NCBI RefSeq assembly: GCF_003286085.1
Contig: NW_020825322.1
Coordinates: 2,232,001 to 2,296,000, forward strand
DNA: 64,000 nucleotides
Direction: 5' to 3'
Origin: Drosophila persimilis
Taxonomy: Eukaryota > Arthropoda > Insecta > Diptera > Drosophilidae
The position numbers and the translations under genes were made by a program. Position 1 is the first letter of the stretch; each line of letters starts with the position of its first letter. Below the pieces are notes generated by a model. It saw only the letters and a list, made by a program, of their open reading frames with translations, was not told the origin of the DNA and ran no database searches. Positions 37,079 through 51,290 of the stretch are shown here, one piece after another.

Positions 37079-40000
37079 TGGGAGGAAAAAGGAAAGAAAA
37101 GCTGAGAGGCAGTGCAGCCGCAGAGCCGCAGCAGCTGGAAAATCGAAAATCGATGGCTCAAGTGGAAGCCAGTGGCTGGTGGGTGGTAGGTTGGAGTCTA
37201 GGCCGCCTCAAGGGGGAAGAGAAGCGAAAATGTTCGCCTTATTTTTATGCTTTCTTTCCCTCTTTCTCTCTGTGTGTGCAAGTCTTAGGGCCAGAAATCG
37301 ATGTTGAAAATGTTCATTGAATAGAAACTGGAAAATCAAACAATCGAATTCAATTATTTCGTAAATTCAAGCAGATAGCGACAGATACACGCACACGTGG
37401 AAAAAAGAAAATCAAATACTACGTCTGCTGGCAAACATATTGGAATACAGCAAGTCTCTGACGGGTGACAATATTTCATATTTGCATATACTCGCCTGAT
37501 AGTCAAAGGTTTTTAATGAATTTTTTTTGCAAAAGCGATTGCCAACTGACTTTTCGACATTTAATAAAAATGCTCCTCATGTGCAAATACACACATCTGG
37601 ACGAGAGTGGAGTTACAAGGAATTAAAGAGGAATACACATTCGATTGGCTTCTGGGTACGCTTTTGCATATCAGATTTCATCCGACAACCGAGAATCTCT
37701 TTGAGGAGTTGGACGAATATTTGCTATTTACTTACCGTAAGTACCTCCTCCAATCCGGTACCCTGATAATCTTCATTGTTCACTCATTAGCAAAATATTA
37801 AGTATACGCTTATTGGGCTTATTGTTCAAAATTCTTGCACCTGAAGTGACATTTTCGTTGGAATTTACCCAGAAGTCGCATTCTGAAGCGGTAATTGTCT
37901 TTTGTTCTTGCACTTGACATTCGAAAAGCCAATTGGCAGGCCCATCCATTTATCCATCTATCGAGCGATGAGAGCTCATGAGAACTAGCACATATTGTTT
38001 AAGCCTTGGCAAAATTCTCGGTAAAATCAATGGAGAAAATTGCCAGCAGGAAAACATTCAACATTCACCATTTGAACTTTTGCCTGACACAAATTGTGGA
38101 GCGTTAATTTTCACCATTAGCCATGGTCAGGGCCAAGACGAAAATGATGGCCGACAGTTTGTCAACTTCGGTTTGTCCTTGATTTTCTATGCAAATTTGC
38201 CCCTCTGGCCGGCCCCTGGTCAACCAGAGGGCGGAAGCCGACCAGTCACAGGGCCAAACAGATAATCAATAGGCTGGCGAACATCATACAATAATGTCTT
38301 GGGGAATGCGAATGATGGATTAAGCCTGTTACCAACTAAGTGGTTCGGCCCCCTGCCCATCTGCTATTTGTTAATATTTAATTACTAAACTTTCCAACGG
38401 ATTTCATCTAATACCTGACTGTCTATAGTAGGTATCTGTCGCTGGGTTCTGCGGTTTGTGGAATGGCATAAGCAAAAGAAGAGTCTCAACCGCAAAAAAA
38501 AACCCCAAAATGAAAGCCAGCCAGCCAGCCAGGCAGCCTGGCGAGTGTTCTTGTCGTGTTTAATAATCTGCGGTTAAGTGGAATGGAATAAACGAAGGAA
38601 CGATAAAGATATGGGGAGATCTTAGCTGAGTGAAAATTGAAATATTACGTATACGCACAATTGCACATACAAGGGCATACATGTATTCATGTATGTATCT
38701 GAGTGGAAAAGATAACATTAAGGGTTTTTGAACACCCTTTTTGTACACTATTCCCTTCCAATAAAGATCAGTTGACATAAATATATCATAGGTATATGGC
38801 AGCTGTTTGGGGAACAACAGTTGCTGGTAATATTGTAAGAGTACAGGATAGATAGATGATAGATAAATGATTTTATTGGCTAGATTATTTCTGATAGTCT
38901 TCAGAGAGGAATCTATTATCTTGGACAAAGTCCAGCCCGTGCCATAGCGTCCAATCTGCTGAGCCAAAGCCCATGGCATTTCTGGCTAAGCCCTTGCCGG
39001 CGAGTGTATCTTAAGTCGCTGGCGCTGTCTCCATGTTGACAAAGATTATGTGACAATAAGCTTAGATAATTCATTTGCTACGAGGAGCACATAAAGCAGC
39101 AGACACCCCCACAAACACAGCCACAGACACAGATCCAGCACACAGCACACAGAACACAGCCATGCCATAGAGGGGTGGCCGCAACAGCCAGAACATCCAG
39201 AACACCCAGCACCCAGCACCGAACAGAAGCAGCTGTCAGTTGTGTAAATATTTTGTGGCAAGAGTACAAATAGAAATGCTGTCGATAAATCGAAGCACAT
39301 GACTAGCCTTGCATTAGCAGCTGCTAGTCTGCGGGTCGGTCTCTCAATGTAAGACCAAACAGAATTAGGGGGGATGCTGGCAGGCAGCTACTTAGACGAA
39401 GCCGAAGTCGAAGTCGAAGCTGAAGCAAAGGCTGAATCTGTCAATTACATTTCAATTACTTTGAGTTCGTGCCGAATGGAAATGAGTGCAAATGAACGAT
39501 CAAATTAGTGAATGTCCCATGATTTGAGTCGATTTGCGTTCATGATGTTGGCTTTTTAGCTCATTTTCCAGTCAGTCAATAAGTGATCATTGAGTTAGCT
39601 CTCATATCCAACCGATTGACTGGCCTTTGGACTATAATCTGCCGTGAATCACTAATCAACAACGAATAAAGAGTGTGCACTTTATTGCTGGATTCTGGGG
39701 ACCGACTCAGCCTTTTGTGCTATGTAATTGTACAGTCTTTGCAGAGGGTACAAAAGCGGAATAAAATGCATGCAGAAAACAAAGCTCAGTTGGAGCATTT
39801 CAACATTCTTTTCATTTAAATGTAAATTGTTGCAAAATGGCGACGGATACGGAGCCATGTGCTCCTTCTCCCTGCTTGAGGAAACATAAAAATTTGCATC
39901 AACTTTTTTCTGCGGCCACAGACAGCTGTAAACAGCTCTCTCCCATCCCAGCCCAGCCCAGCCCATCTTCTTCCAAGCCATTCGAATACCACATTTGAAC

Positions 40001-40900
40001 AAATTTGCCTCAATTTGCCAATCAACTTGAATGACAAAGTTGTCGTGGAGTGTATGGAGTGTGTGGAGTGTGTGGCTCGGCCTTCTGGCTGTATGCAAAT
40101 CCTTTAAGTGGCCATCGACGGAAATGTTGCACACACCAACAGTGAGACCGAAAAGTTTGAGCACTCAACAGGTGCAGATCTTATCAGGCAGCAAGCGCTG
40201 CCACGCTTATCCGACCCTAAAGATTTGTTCTGCCCAAAATATAAATTGGGAACAAAAAAGCGAATTCAAATGGATTTCCCAGTCGCTATGTCGCCTTTTA
40301 ATTGCCCCTGTACGTCAATCATTTACTCAAGTGAGTAGAGTAGAACACTGTCATTGGAATTGGAATTGGTATTGGAATGGCAGTACAGTAGACACCGGTT
40401 ATGTCACACGCCAGTCGAAGGCGCTCCTCGTGTCGGTTCCCAGTGCTATCTACTGTATAAATTCTACGTAGCTCTTGTCCCCAAATACCACCTACTTCTG
40501 GCATAAGTCGGCTGGTCGACTGGTCTCTATCGCACTAGAGACTCTTATCTTATCGAATGCTCGCCTGCTCGCTCGGCCACCTTCCCGTTCCCATACCCCT
40601 TCCCAGTCCCGCGGCCCAGTCGTCGATTATGAAACATTTCGCATTTCTGTTCTGTGATTAATTTTAAATAAAATAGCCCAGAAAAGTCACAGTAGATTAA
40701 AAATAAGTTTAGCACTCCATAAATGCACTCAGCACGCAGCGAAAGTGTTCCAAAAAGCACTACAGATGGATATACTCGGATATTGGATTCGAATGAAAAG
40801 CCAAATGAATTATCAACACACATAGCAGATGCTCCTTCCAGTTTACTGTCAATATACGAGCATCTATGGGTTTTTCAAGTGATTCTAATTTGAAGCATTT

Positions 40901-40962
40901 CCTGTAGATCGGTGGTATTCCTCGATTGCTGGGTGTCGGGTGGAAATCAAAGCTTGATGCTT
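40901..40962. repeat. Dispersed repeat, copy 2 (62 bp)
   Basis: Direct-orientation partner of 36821-36882, about 85% identical by eye and 4,080 bp away. Similarity stops sharply on both sides. Confidence 0.75.
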
Positions 40963-43900
40963 TCAATAAACGCCTGTTGTCAGACGATTGGCAGGCACTG
41001 TGCAGCAGACAGGCATCTGTGCATCATCGTCATCATTAGCGATGAGCAGACGAGCAGACACTGCGGAAGATGAGTTTCTCGATACGCCTCTGGGGCAGAG
41101 TGACGCATTTAAGGACGCACTCATTCGATTGAGCAGCAGCCATTTACCGAGAAATTAAAAAAATGCTGGGTATGGGTAGGATGTCTGTGAGTGGGCTCTC
41201 GTTAATCATTAATATTTATGGGCTGTGCAAGTTAATATATGAAATTCGATACAGAGCGACTCGAAGCGGCAATAACCAATGACCAACCATGTCCAGCATC
41301 TGTATCCCCGACTAAGAATTCTCTTTGTTTTTGTTATATTACAGATGAAAGGCCCGATCCGATCCTCATCCCCAGTCCTGATCAACAAGTTTCGCTTACA
41401 TGTTTTCTGTTCGGATTGCCTCGCTGTCAGGATATGAACAGTGAGTGTTGCTGGTGTGCATTCTGTGGGCACTCAGGCGAATCCTAACAACAACCCTAGC
41501 AAGTCAAATTATGCTCAAATATATTCAAATAAATGGAGGTATGTATTTTTGCTTATGCAAACGATGAAATCATAATATATTGCTAAATTGCTGGCATCAT
41601 TTTTCTTGTTTTTTTTATATTGTTCCTTTTTCATTTTTTGTACGCATAATTTTCAACGGAAATCGAATCAAATGCAATCGAGTGCAAAATGATATGCGGC
41701 TTCAAGTGGGAATAGCAGGACAACGAGTCCTACATGTAATAATATGGTATAATATGTATTTATTTATGTTTCGTTTCGTTTCACCCTCAAAGTATGCAGG
41801 TGGCAACGTGGCAAGAGACTCTACCATTCAGAGAGTTTCATTTTGATTGTATTTTATGAAATATTAATTAAATAATTCCCTTTTACCGTTCTGAATTTCG
41901 CTTACCTTTTTGTGCGGTGGAGAGTTTCAGTTTCAGTTTCTGTTTCTTTGTTGCTGTTGCTTTAGGTGGAGTGTTGTTTTTGTTGGAACGGGAGTTGGGG
42001 GGCCCGGGCCGTTCGCCCACCAACCTGACTTACGGCACAATTTGTTTTAATTGCTTTTTAGCTTCAGCTTTTACTTGTGTTGAATTTTTTTGTAATTTTT
42101 TAATAAATTTTTTTTTGTTGTCTTGTTTCGGCTCTGTATTCTTTTGAATTTGTTACGTTTTATGTATTTATCTGCGAGTTTCAGGGTGGGGGGAACAGAG
42201 GAGCAGAATGTGGAAATTAACGCGCAATGCAAACAAAGAGTGGAATAAAACACACAGGGACCAGAGTCAGAGACAGATACGAGTACGAGAACGGGTACGG
42301 GTACGAGAGACACACAGAAATCAGCGAGTACCGAGCACAACGAGTGTACGTATACGAGTACATATGTTTCTGTCCATTTTCATTTGTTTTCGTACTTTTC
42401 TGCTACTGATTCTGATTCTAGTTCTCTTTCAATATTTTACGTCCTTGTTTTTTTACACCTTTGTGACTTTTTGGCTTTTCTTGCGTATAAACACAGTTTT
42501 GTCTCGTTCGCCGTTTAGCTTTTGGTTTATTTTTATCGTTCTGTCGTGATTCCGTTGGTTCGTTCGTTTGTCCGTTGGCTCGCCCCGGATCAGGGCACCG
42601 CACAGAGGCAGTGGCAGCGGCATTCATCCACTCGACTGCTCAGTTTTATAAATAAGTTTCGTTGTTCTTTTCGGGGTAGCACGCAGAGCAGCATCGAATG
42701 GCCAGAGCGAAATGAATTTTAAGCCAAGCTAGCACCATTGATGATAGCGGGGACATCTCATCTCATCTCATCATGTGTATCTGTGAGATACACTCGTACA
42801 AGACTCGATAGAAACAGAAACAGAGCGGAGCAGAGCAGAGCAGATTCTCCTTCCTGGCGGCTGCACCAGGGAATGCGTTAATTATGCGACACAAGCACTT
42901 AGCCACAGACCCACAAGCATTTCAATTTTGATGAATTCCGTTCTTGGGGAATGTGCCTTCCTCCCCCTGCTATTTATGTGTGTACGGCCCCCTCTCTCTC
43001 TCTTTCTGGGTTCTCTTGAACATTTGACGATTTCCCCTGTTCCCTGCTCGGAATGGATTAGTTGCGGTATGGTATCTCTTAAGATTGACACTTGTAGGGG
43101 GGGTGGGCGGTGGAATGGCATGTGGCAGAATGTTGCTGGATACGTTTGGCAACTGATTATCTTCCAAACTATGCTATAGGTAGAATATTATTACATATCT
43201 AGCCTTAAAGAACACAGTTTCTCAGATCATTCATGTCTAATATTCTAAAAGAAGGTATCCTCAAGAATCGTCTCACTATTTGAGGGGTACAGAAGGTGTT
43301 TGCTAGATTTGAAAATTTCTCATTTCATTTTCTGGTTTTCATCATTTGCCTGTCTCTTGCAAGGCAAAAAAAAAAGAAAACACAAATAATATTTTTAAAT
43401 TGTTTTGTCAGCCGCACACAAAAAGTTCGACGAAATGTGTTAATTTTCTTAGGCCCCATTGTGATTGTTGTTGTTGGTGGTGGTTGTGGTGGGGCTTTCT
43501 ATAGGCGAGGTCCAATAATTTTGATTGCTGCCAAAAATTCTTAGACAGACGGCCGCATTTCGCTGGCTGACTAAGTGAGCCAGAGCCCCCACCCACCCTC
43601 AAAAGTAACGGAGCAGGAAGGCGACAGAAGTGGACGACGAGTGCCTGTCTCTGACTGTTTATTTGCTGTACCCCGTGGCCCCCCCTCTCTCAAGTCCCGC
43701 ACTGATATCCGGGTCTACAATCGACACATTTTTATAGAGTTTATGCGTTTATTACGCTAATTGTTGTTGCTCTTGTGAGCTCCCCCCTGCGTGCCCCTGT
43801 GCTCCCCTGCGTTCGATAGCAAGTGATATGAGAAGTTTTTGTCTTTGCTTTCTTTGGTTATTTTATTTATACATATTTTTTTTTTTGGTCTAGCAATTGT

Positions 43901-45402
43901 GATTTGCTTGAGTCATCGGAAATTGGCCAAGTTGAAAGTGGTTTTGTTGTCTGTTGCCTTTTCTAGTAGAACTTTCGGGGGATGGGATGGCAACAATCTT
44001 TCGGGGATCAACAACTCTCTGAATGCTGAACGCTGAACTCTGAACTCTGAATTGTTTGTGCAGTTTGTGTTGGGAAATCTTCTGCCAATGCAGATGGAAG
44101 TTTTGATAAGGAATTAGAGTTTCTAGGGGAACAAGATTCCAATAATTGCCAATTCGAACTTTCAGGAGGGCCCCCTTTTGCTCTTTTCACTCCAGTCTAT
44201 AAATTCTATCTATAGTTTTCCTTCGTATTGAAATCCGTTTGGTTTTGTTTAATGTTTTCTTGATATTCTTTAGATTTTATTTTATTTCTTAGTACATACA
44301 TTTGTCCATAAATCTTTGAGGTACCTTCTTTGGAAAGTATTGTTGTTATTACTATGTATTAAATATTGTTCTATGCCCCAGTCATCTCTTGATTGCCATT
44401 GCCATCCTATTCTTTGATCTTGAGATCACCCTAACAAGATATCCTTGAATGCCTTTGGTCGCACTTAATTGAGAGGTTTTCGGGTGACTTTTTAGCATTG
44501 GGAACTCCGCTGCCCTGCAGCATCATTAATCATTGCCGACTTTTAAGTTTTTTTTTTGTTTTTATCGCCACAAAGAGCACCTTGCTGGCCACCGAGCGAG
44601 CCCCTACCCAAACTTTTGTTTCAAACGCACAAATATTTATGCCCCATCGACGATTAATCAGCGAACAATTTATAGGAAACAAATGATAACAATCAATAGA
44701 AGCGATTAGTTTCGGTTTCGGTTTTTGTTTCTGTTTCTCTATACGATTTTCTTGATTTCCCTTTATGGCACTTTCTCATAATGTTATTTACGGATTTAGC
44801 TTTGACAAAATCGTAGCCCCCACGCCGTTTTGCAGAGCGCTCGTTAGCGGTTCCCACTGGCCAGACCCGACCTTATACGGAGATCAACCCTAGCAATGAA
44901 TGCCCTGCAACAAGTTCTTGAAGCCAGGTTCTGTTTTTTAGTATTCAGTTCGGTGTTGGTCGTGGGTTTAGTAAACGTTGGGTTTCAGTATTGGGTTCCA
45001 GTTATTTGTGTAGTGTTTCGACACCAATACTACACCTTATTTGGAATGGAATGGAATATCAACCTTAAAATGCTGTTCTCGAGTCCACGTTCTGTTTTGA
45101 TTGGTTTTAGTCGCTTAGTCGCTCTGAAGTTTCAGTTCGAGTAGAGTATGACTTTTTGGGTTCCATTTTTTTTGTAGAGTTTCGATGGGGATCGCACTTT
45201 CGGCTCTTCCCCTTCGGTGGTGCACTTTGATTTGCTTTGCCTGAGATTTTTAAACACTTTTTTTCTTGCCGTAGTTTTTCTGAAGCACCTTCGACACTCA
45301 ACACGCGACAAAAAAAAAACAAAAAAAAAAAAACGAAAGCACTTTGAAAAAAAGTTCTATGGAGGGGGCATGGAAATGGTAGTGCAAAGACCACACGCAC
45401 AC

Positions 45403-45633
45403 CTTGGCGGGGAGTACTCGGAAAGATGTTGATTGTAGGATGTTGTTTGTTGACGCTGGCGGGGGGGCACGTGCTGCTGGCGCTGCCACTGCCACTGCCG
45501 TTGCTGCTGCTGTTGCTGCTGCTGTTGCTGCTGCTGTGGGTGGTTGCTGCTTCTACTGTGGCGCTCACTAACTGCTTGGGGCTGCTAGCCGCTGCTGCTA
45601 CTGCTGCTGCTGCTGCTCGACTTTCACGCTAGA
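45403..45633 (-). other. CAG-rich open stretch, possible exon
   Basis: The minus strand is open from after a TAG (45634-45636) through Ala and Ser/Asn runs coded by CAG-type repeats to INIFPSTPRQ, where AAG/GTGTGC makes a possible donor at 45402. There is no ATG and the acceptor is poor. The donor phase (1) does not match the phase 2 used by the other dnc exons, so it is either a leader exon or a chance frame in a CTG microsatellite. Confidence 0.2.
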
Positions 45634-48600
45634 CGACTGCTTTGCAACTGCTTAGCGGCATGGGCGGCACAGCAGCGATAACGGCACTCCGGCCATCGGG
45701 CATCGGGCATCGGGCACGGGCTCGACAGGCCGTCTGTTCATGTTCGGGCGCGTTCGCTTGCCCGTCGAACATGTTGCGAGGCAGTGAAAGTGCCCGGCAC
45801 GGGGCACGGGGCATGGGGCACGGCGCGAAGCGGCGGTGTGCTCGGAGAAACAAAAACAATCGAGCCAGGAAATTGGCAGCCGATGCTCAAACAGGCAATC
45901 GGGCAAATAAACTGCATTAATCGAAATGCAGCTCAAGTTGACACTAGACACTATGTGTGGGTGCCCTGGGGCAAGAGTCATTCAAAATAAATTAAAGTAA
46001 ACTTTTGAATACAACATTTAAGATGCCAGCTGCACTTTCTCCGTCGGACATTTTATTCAATTACTTTCAATACCCATTTTGGAATATTTAAGTATTACAG
46101 ATATTTTAAGCTTAAAAAAAAATATTTTAATATATTCATATATTCATTTTTAACAAACAAAAGATAAAGCCAACTGAAAGTTTCCTTTTCGAAGGAAAAA
46201 CGTTTCACTTTTTTGTTTTTGTTTGTTTTGTTTTTTTGTTTGGTCTGTAAATGTTATATTTTATTCGACTGTCCAATGGCACTTGGGACACTGTGCCGGG
46301 GCCGAGCCAACATGTTGCCGTCAGAGCCAGAACCAGAGCCAGAGTCAGACCAGAGACTAACATGTTGTGTTGGCTGACTTTGTGGGGCATTTATGTGGCC
46401 GATGGAAGCCCTCAGCAAACATCAGGCAGCAGAAGCCAAGTCCGGGACCAGAAACAGCAACAGCAACAGCACAAATTGCAACAGGAATGACAATGATAAT
46501 GATTCTGATGATGATGTTAGAGCTGAAGATTCGTATGGTTTTAGGGCTGGCAGGCATTCAACGCATTCTGGCATTCAGGTCCCAGGCGTGCATTAGTCAT
46601 AGGAATTGTGCACACAACAATGGTCGGCAGTGGAGGGGGATTTGTGCAACGCTGCGTATGATTAACCAAATTAGCAAACATTTATCAACAGTTGCCGCAG
46701 GGCCGGTCCCCCCGGGGCAGCTGCAGAGGCAGTGGCATTAGCGGCAGTGGAACTACTCGGAAAAACTAGAACAACAGATAGAAATACAAACTTTTGTCAA
46801 CTTTTGTGACAAGTTTGTAGCTCTGTTCCCGTTCTCTCTCGCCCTCTGCTAAGCAGTTTAAATTCCTAACTTAATTTTGTTTCAACATTTGAGTTTGTGT
46901 TTGCTTTCTTCTCTGTTTTTTCCGTTTCCGTTTCTCTCTTCAATGGAGGTTTGAGCAAGTGGTTGCAGTTTGTTTTATCAAAAGATCGCTATTTTATAAT
47001 TAAATAAATGCTGTTATACCTGCACCAAAGGGATCGTTTTGCTAACCTTGGATACCTAGGAACCCTTGATGTTTCCCAAGCTCCCACGAACATTCCAACT
47101 GATGGTTAAACTCTTTTAAATCCATACATACACCATAAAAACGTTTTTACACTATTTGCACATATTTTATTAAAACTTACACTCGTTGCTAATTGCTTTT
47201 TATCTTATGAAATGAATTCTTAATTTATTATTTCTGGAATTAATAAATAATATTCCAGTTACAATTTTACAGGAGTCACTTTCCGGGACTCCAGGACTCC
47301 AGGACTGTGTATTTTATTTTATTTTTATGAGAAATTGAATTCTGGAAATTAATTTAATCCAAAATTCAAAAGGGGGAAAATAATATTTTTAATATTTCTG
47401 AGATAGAGAAGATTAGCGAAATACGTTTGGATCATTTTGGATTCGTTATAGGTAGTTTATTAACTTTTTATATGGCCTATTTCCGATTTAAAATTCAAGT
47501 AAATTGATGGGTAGGCGAAAGACAAAGAATAATATATCAGTTTCTTTGTCGGTACTTCTGGACTCAATATGCATAACTCTTCCCACGTCTCTTATCTTTA
47601 GTCTCATTCTCATTTTGACCCTCAAACACAGCACCAAATGAATCCTCTTCCTGACTCCTTCTTCATTGACTTTTGACATAATTGCTTTCTTTTTAGAAGG
47701 ACTGGGCAGGTATACGTGTATATTGCATTCCCTTGAAAGCAAATAAAAGCCACATGTCGAACCACCCAGCAGTACCTGGAAAGCCCCAACACTCCATCGT
47801 TCCCTATCCATTTCATAGTTAACATAATTGAAATAAGCGAATATAGGATGGGAAATGTCAGTTAAATTGATTGAACATGTCGAGGAAGAACCTTTGAACT
47901 ACACATGTACACACACTCGTATGTACATGTACTTCCACTCTTTTAGCGGTTATCTTGCTCTGTGTTTCTCTCAATTATTGACGGACTGACAATTTTGCGG
48001 GGGTTCGTGGTCCATGTGGCTAAAACAAAGCACACAAAAAATAAACATACTCGTACAAGACCAGAGACCAAAGACCCAGCCCCCCCCCCTGCCCCCGATG
48101 AGCTTCCTAATGAACTGGGCAAAGCCTCATTAAGCTGGACTTTTGCTGGGTCACACCATACCCCCACGTCATGCACCATCTGCCCCATCTACACCTGTGC
48201 GATTCCCCACCTCCCCACCTTATACAAAAATCATTGAAATAAGTTTGTGCAACACGAGTACCGGTATCACTGCCTGTGCAGGAATGCCAGGAACGGGAAT
48301 AGTATGGATTTGCAGTTGTCAGACGGCAATTGAGTAATTAAAACTATCCGTTTCACTTACGATTTTCTTTGATTATGGGAAAAATACTGTCAAAACATTC
48401 CAAACTCACCTGCAAAGAAATCAAAAGGAAGTGAAAATTCTTGATTAATTAAATTGGCAATGAATGTGTGAGGACGGGGAAGGAAAATCGCTTGGAATAT
48501 GGCAAAATGTTTGTTTAAGTTTCTGATTTCATTACAAATGGACTTAAAGTGTGGGCAAATACACATCAATGGCAGATAATTGAGTCATGAATGTCCTCGA

Positions 48601-50727
48601 GGGCACACTCAAAATACTATGAAATATTACTGTGATTTGAATGGAATTCCAAGAAAAAAAGATTACCTAGCGTTTAAACAATTACCAAAAACAATTAATT
48701 CTTCGAATTATTTCGATATTTGAGTGAAATGGATAGTCTTTTACCATGTTAATATTGAACAGGATATCTTCTACTTTAAACGTGATATGTTCCATTTCCA
48801 GAGCACTAATTGTTGTTCCATTAAGTTGTGCATGTATCGATTTTGATTTAATTTTCATTAAATATTTCCTATCGAGGATGTGGGGGGTGCTGTGCTGCTG
48901 GTTGGCTCTTTTGATGCTTTTACATCTTTAACCGCAATTTCCTGTGCAATCCTGATGGCAAATTACCTGTGGCGCTGCAGGTAGTCTTCTGACCACCGCA
49001 GAGGCAACTATCAACTCAAAAACTTGCACACTTAGAGCTCCATACCACAGCCTGCCGCCTGCCGCCGGCCTTCTTGTGCAGCCTTGGCCATGAACTGGAC
49101 CACAGCTGCTCCTGGACCGGGGGGCACAAAGCAATGTCAAAGACTTTGACTGGCTCCTTGACTGCCAGATGCAGCATGGCCCATAATGTTCCCACTTGCA
49201 GGAGTTACACTTTGGCCTTGAATCCCACTTCCGGTTGCATCGAAATGTCGGAGTAAGAGCCGAGATTCTCCCTCCCGTTGGATCCCAAAAGCTTCACGGA
49301 TGGCGGCAGCTGTAAAGCTTGGAGGGTACCGTATTCGGTTGAGAAATTTGTCGAAAAAAGCTTAGGCGAAAGCATATGTTGGCCGTGGTGAAAGCTTACG
49401 AAGGCTTTGGTAGTGGTGGATGGATGGATAACAACGGCTACAGCTCTGCTATGCTTTAAGCTTTTTGGCAAAAGCTCCATATATCAAAGCTCAAGAAAAG
49501 CTGTCAAAAGCTGCCATACGTTCAGCTTAAACATTTATATCAGGGATAATAATAATACTAAGTTACATATATTTTAGGAACAAAACATTTAAAATTTAAT
49601 TTAAATTTTAGCGGATGTTTTTCAGGGTAATTATAAATAATAATTATTTTGGAAAAAATAATTTTTTTTTAATCATACTTTTTGCCAGCATTTCTACAAA
49701 GTACAAATAATAATGTGTAAAATGCATTTGTGACCTTTTGAATCATTTAAGAAAATAATTATTTTGAGCGGAAAAAACTACAAACTAAAAATAATTTAAT
49801 TTTAATCATATTTTTATCCAGTATTTCTAAAAAAAAAAAAAATTCAGACACTGCAAAATTAAAAAAAAAGAAATAACTTTAATAATTATGCCATTTGGAT
49901 GTGCCCCCTGGAAATTGATATTGATTAAATGGGAGTTATTTTTGGCCTAACCTGACCCGTTCCCGGAAAGGTTATCTCCCGTTCCCTGGCCTATCCATAC
50001 TATAAATAATCGCCACACACCTACGCACGTCTTCTGCTGAAGTTCAATGACTAGCAACAATGGAGATCTACTCAGGCGTGAATTATTGCCAGCAAGCTGC
50101 TGTCCGTTCGGCTCCAGTGCCCCAAAACAGGAACAGGATACTGGAGAAGGAGGAGACGGAGGCGAAGACGGAGGCACTTATCAAGATAATGAATTTGGCA
50201 GAGAATCGGGGAGGATGGGGATGAGGTGTGTGCAACAGTTGCCATCAATGAAGATGGTCCAAGAGGGGCTGCCTCCCGCCCCGCAACCTTGTCTTTGCCA
50301 CGTGATTCCATGAAATGTGGGATGCTTTTACTCCAAACAACACACATGGTTTCACAATTTCAGTGGCTACCTCCTGGAGGGCCTAAGAGATCGCTGGAGC
50401 TCCAACCGTAGAGCCTGTAGAGCAAAGAAAAACACAAATTGAAGCCATGTCAGAGGCAAAATGAGGCAAAAAGAAGAATCTTTCCAGTATGTCGGCATAT
50501 ATATAAGCCATGCTCGTATATTTTTCAATTAGCTAAATATAGACTTTTTTATACAGATCATTGTTGTTTGGCCAGAACGCTATTTGTTATCGAAGTGTTC
50601 GTATTACTGACACACTTTGGCTAAGGCAAGCCCTAGCAAGCGTGCCATCCCAGACGTCGCTCCAGATTCGGGTAAAACCCAAAGAGGCTTCGGCTGGAAA
50701 CTGATATAGAAACTAGATCTATTGAGC

Positions 50728-50734
50728 TATAAAA
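50728..50734 (+). promoter_or_regulatory. TATA box of the first ng-like gene
   Basis: TATAAAA, followed 33 bases on by a good initiator (TCAGTTG, A at 50763), giving a leader of about 29 nt before the ATG at 50792. Confidence 0.85.
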
Positions 50735-50791
50735 GCCCCGATTTGGTCTCTGGAAAAGCATCAGTTGTCAGCCAATCCAACTATCTGCAAC

Positions 50792-51151
50792 ATGCGGTAC
50801 TCTTGCGTGCTCCTCCTCCTGGCCCTCTTCGGCTGTGTCCTGGTCAGACAGACCAGTGGCACCGGCACCGCAACCACCACCGTGGCGACTCTCACAGCCA
50901 CCACCACCGTGGCGAGTATCACAGCCATCACCACCTCTGCATCCGCCATCACGACTGCCGCCTCCGCGACCGCCGACACCACAACTACCGCCGCCTCAAG
51001 CTCAGCAGCCACAACCGCCGCCCCTTCTACACCATCTGGGGGCAAGACCAAGGTCAAGCACCACTGGAAGAGGAAGGTGCACAAGGGCAAGAAGAGGTCC
51101 ATCCGCCGCAGGAACAGGAACAGGAACAAGAAGGACAACAAGAGTGGCTAG
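50792..51151 (+). CDS. New-glue (ng)-like salivary secreted protein
   Basis: A 119-residue secreted protein of the ng/intermoult glue type. Residues 1-23 form a signal peptide (MRYSCVLLLLALFGCVLV, cleavage likely near TSG). Residues 24-82 are almost all Thr, Ala and Ser, a mucin-like O-glycosylation region. Residues 85-119 are strongly basic (Lys/Arg/Asn). In D. melanogaster the ng genes sit in the same dnc intron and are expressed in third-instar salivary glands under ecdysone and Broad control; that role is inferred here. The ATG at 50792 is chosen because it follows the TATA box and initiator; an upstream TTG in frame has no support. The gene is intronless, with AATAAA at 51285. It is a clear paralogue of the gene at 61,446-61,889 (shared MRY-CVLLL start, Thr/Ala block, basic tail). 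Which ng orthologue it is cannot be told. Confidence 0.88.
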   Translation: MRYSCVLLLLALFGCVLVRQTSGTGTATTTVATLTATTTVASITAITTSASAITTAASATADTTTTAASSSAATTAAPSTPSGGKTKVKHHWKRKVHKGKKRSIRRRNRNRNKKDNKSG

Positions 51152-51284
51152 GCTAGGTCTGGCTCTAGATCCACAAATGGAGGTCTAAAATCCTGGCACT
51201 GATCCTGACTCAAACGAATTCCCGATAACTCGATGTCTTTTTGTTTTCTATATTTAAGTTATTATTTTTGAATAGTTCTAAGGC

Positions 51285-51290
51285 AATAAA
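51285..51290 (+). terminator. Poly(A) signal of the first ng-like gene
   Basis: AATAAA 134 nt after the stop codon, within an AT-rich tail. Confidence 0.7.

Noticed and set aside
38560-38979. 139-codon minus-strand ORF
   Set aside because: AT-rich, no recognisable features, and no promoter or poly(A) support.
50765-50791. N-terminal extension of the first ng-like protein
   Set aside because: It starts at TTG; the ATG at 50792 directly opens the signal peptide.
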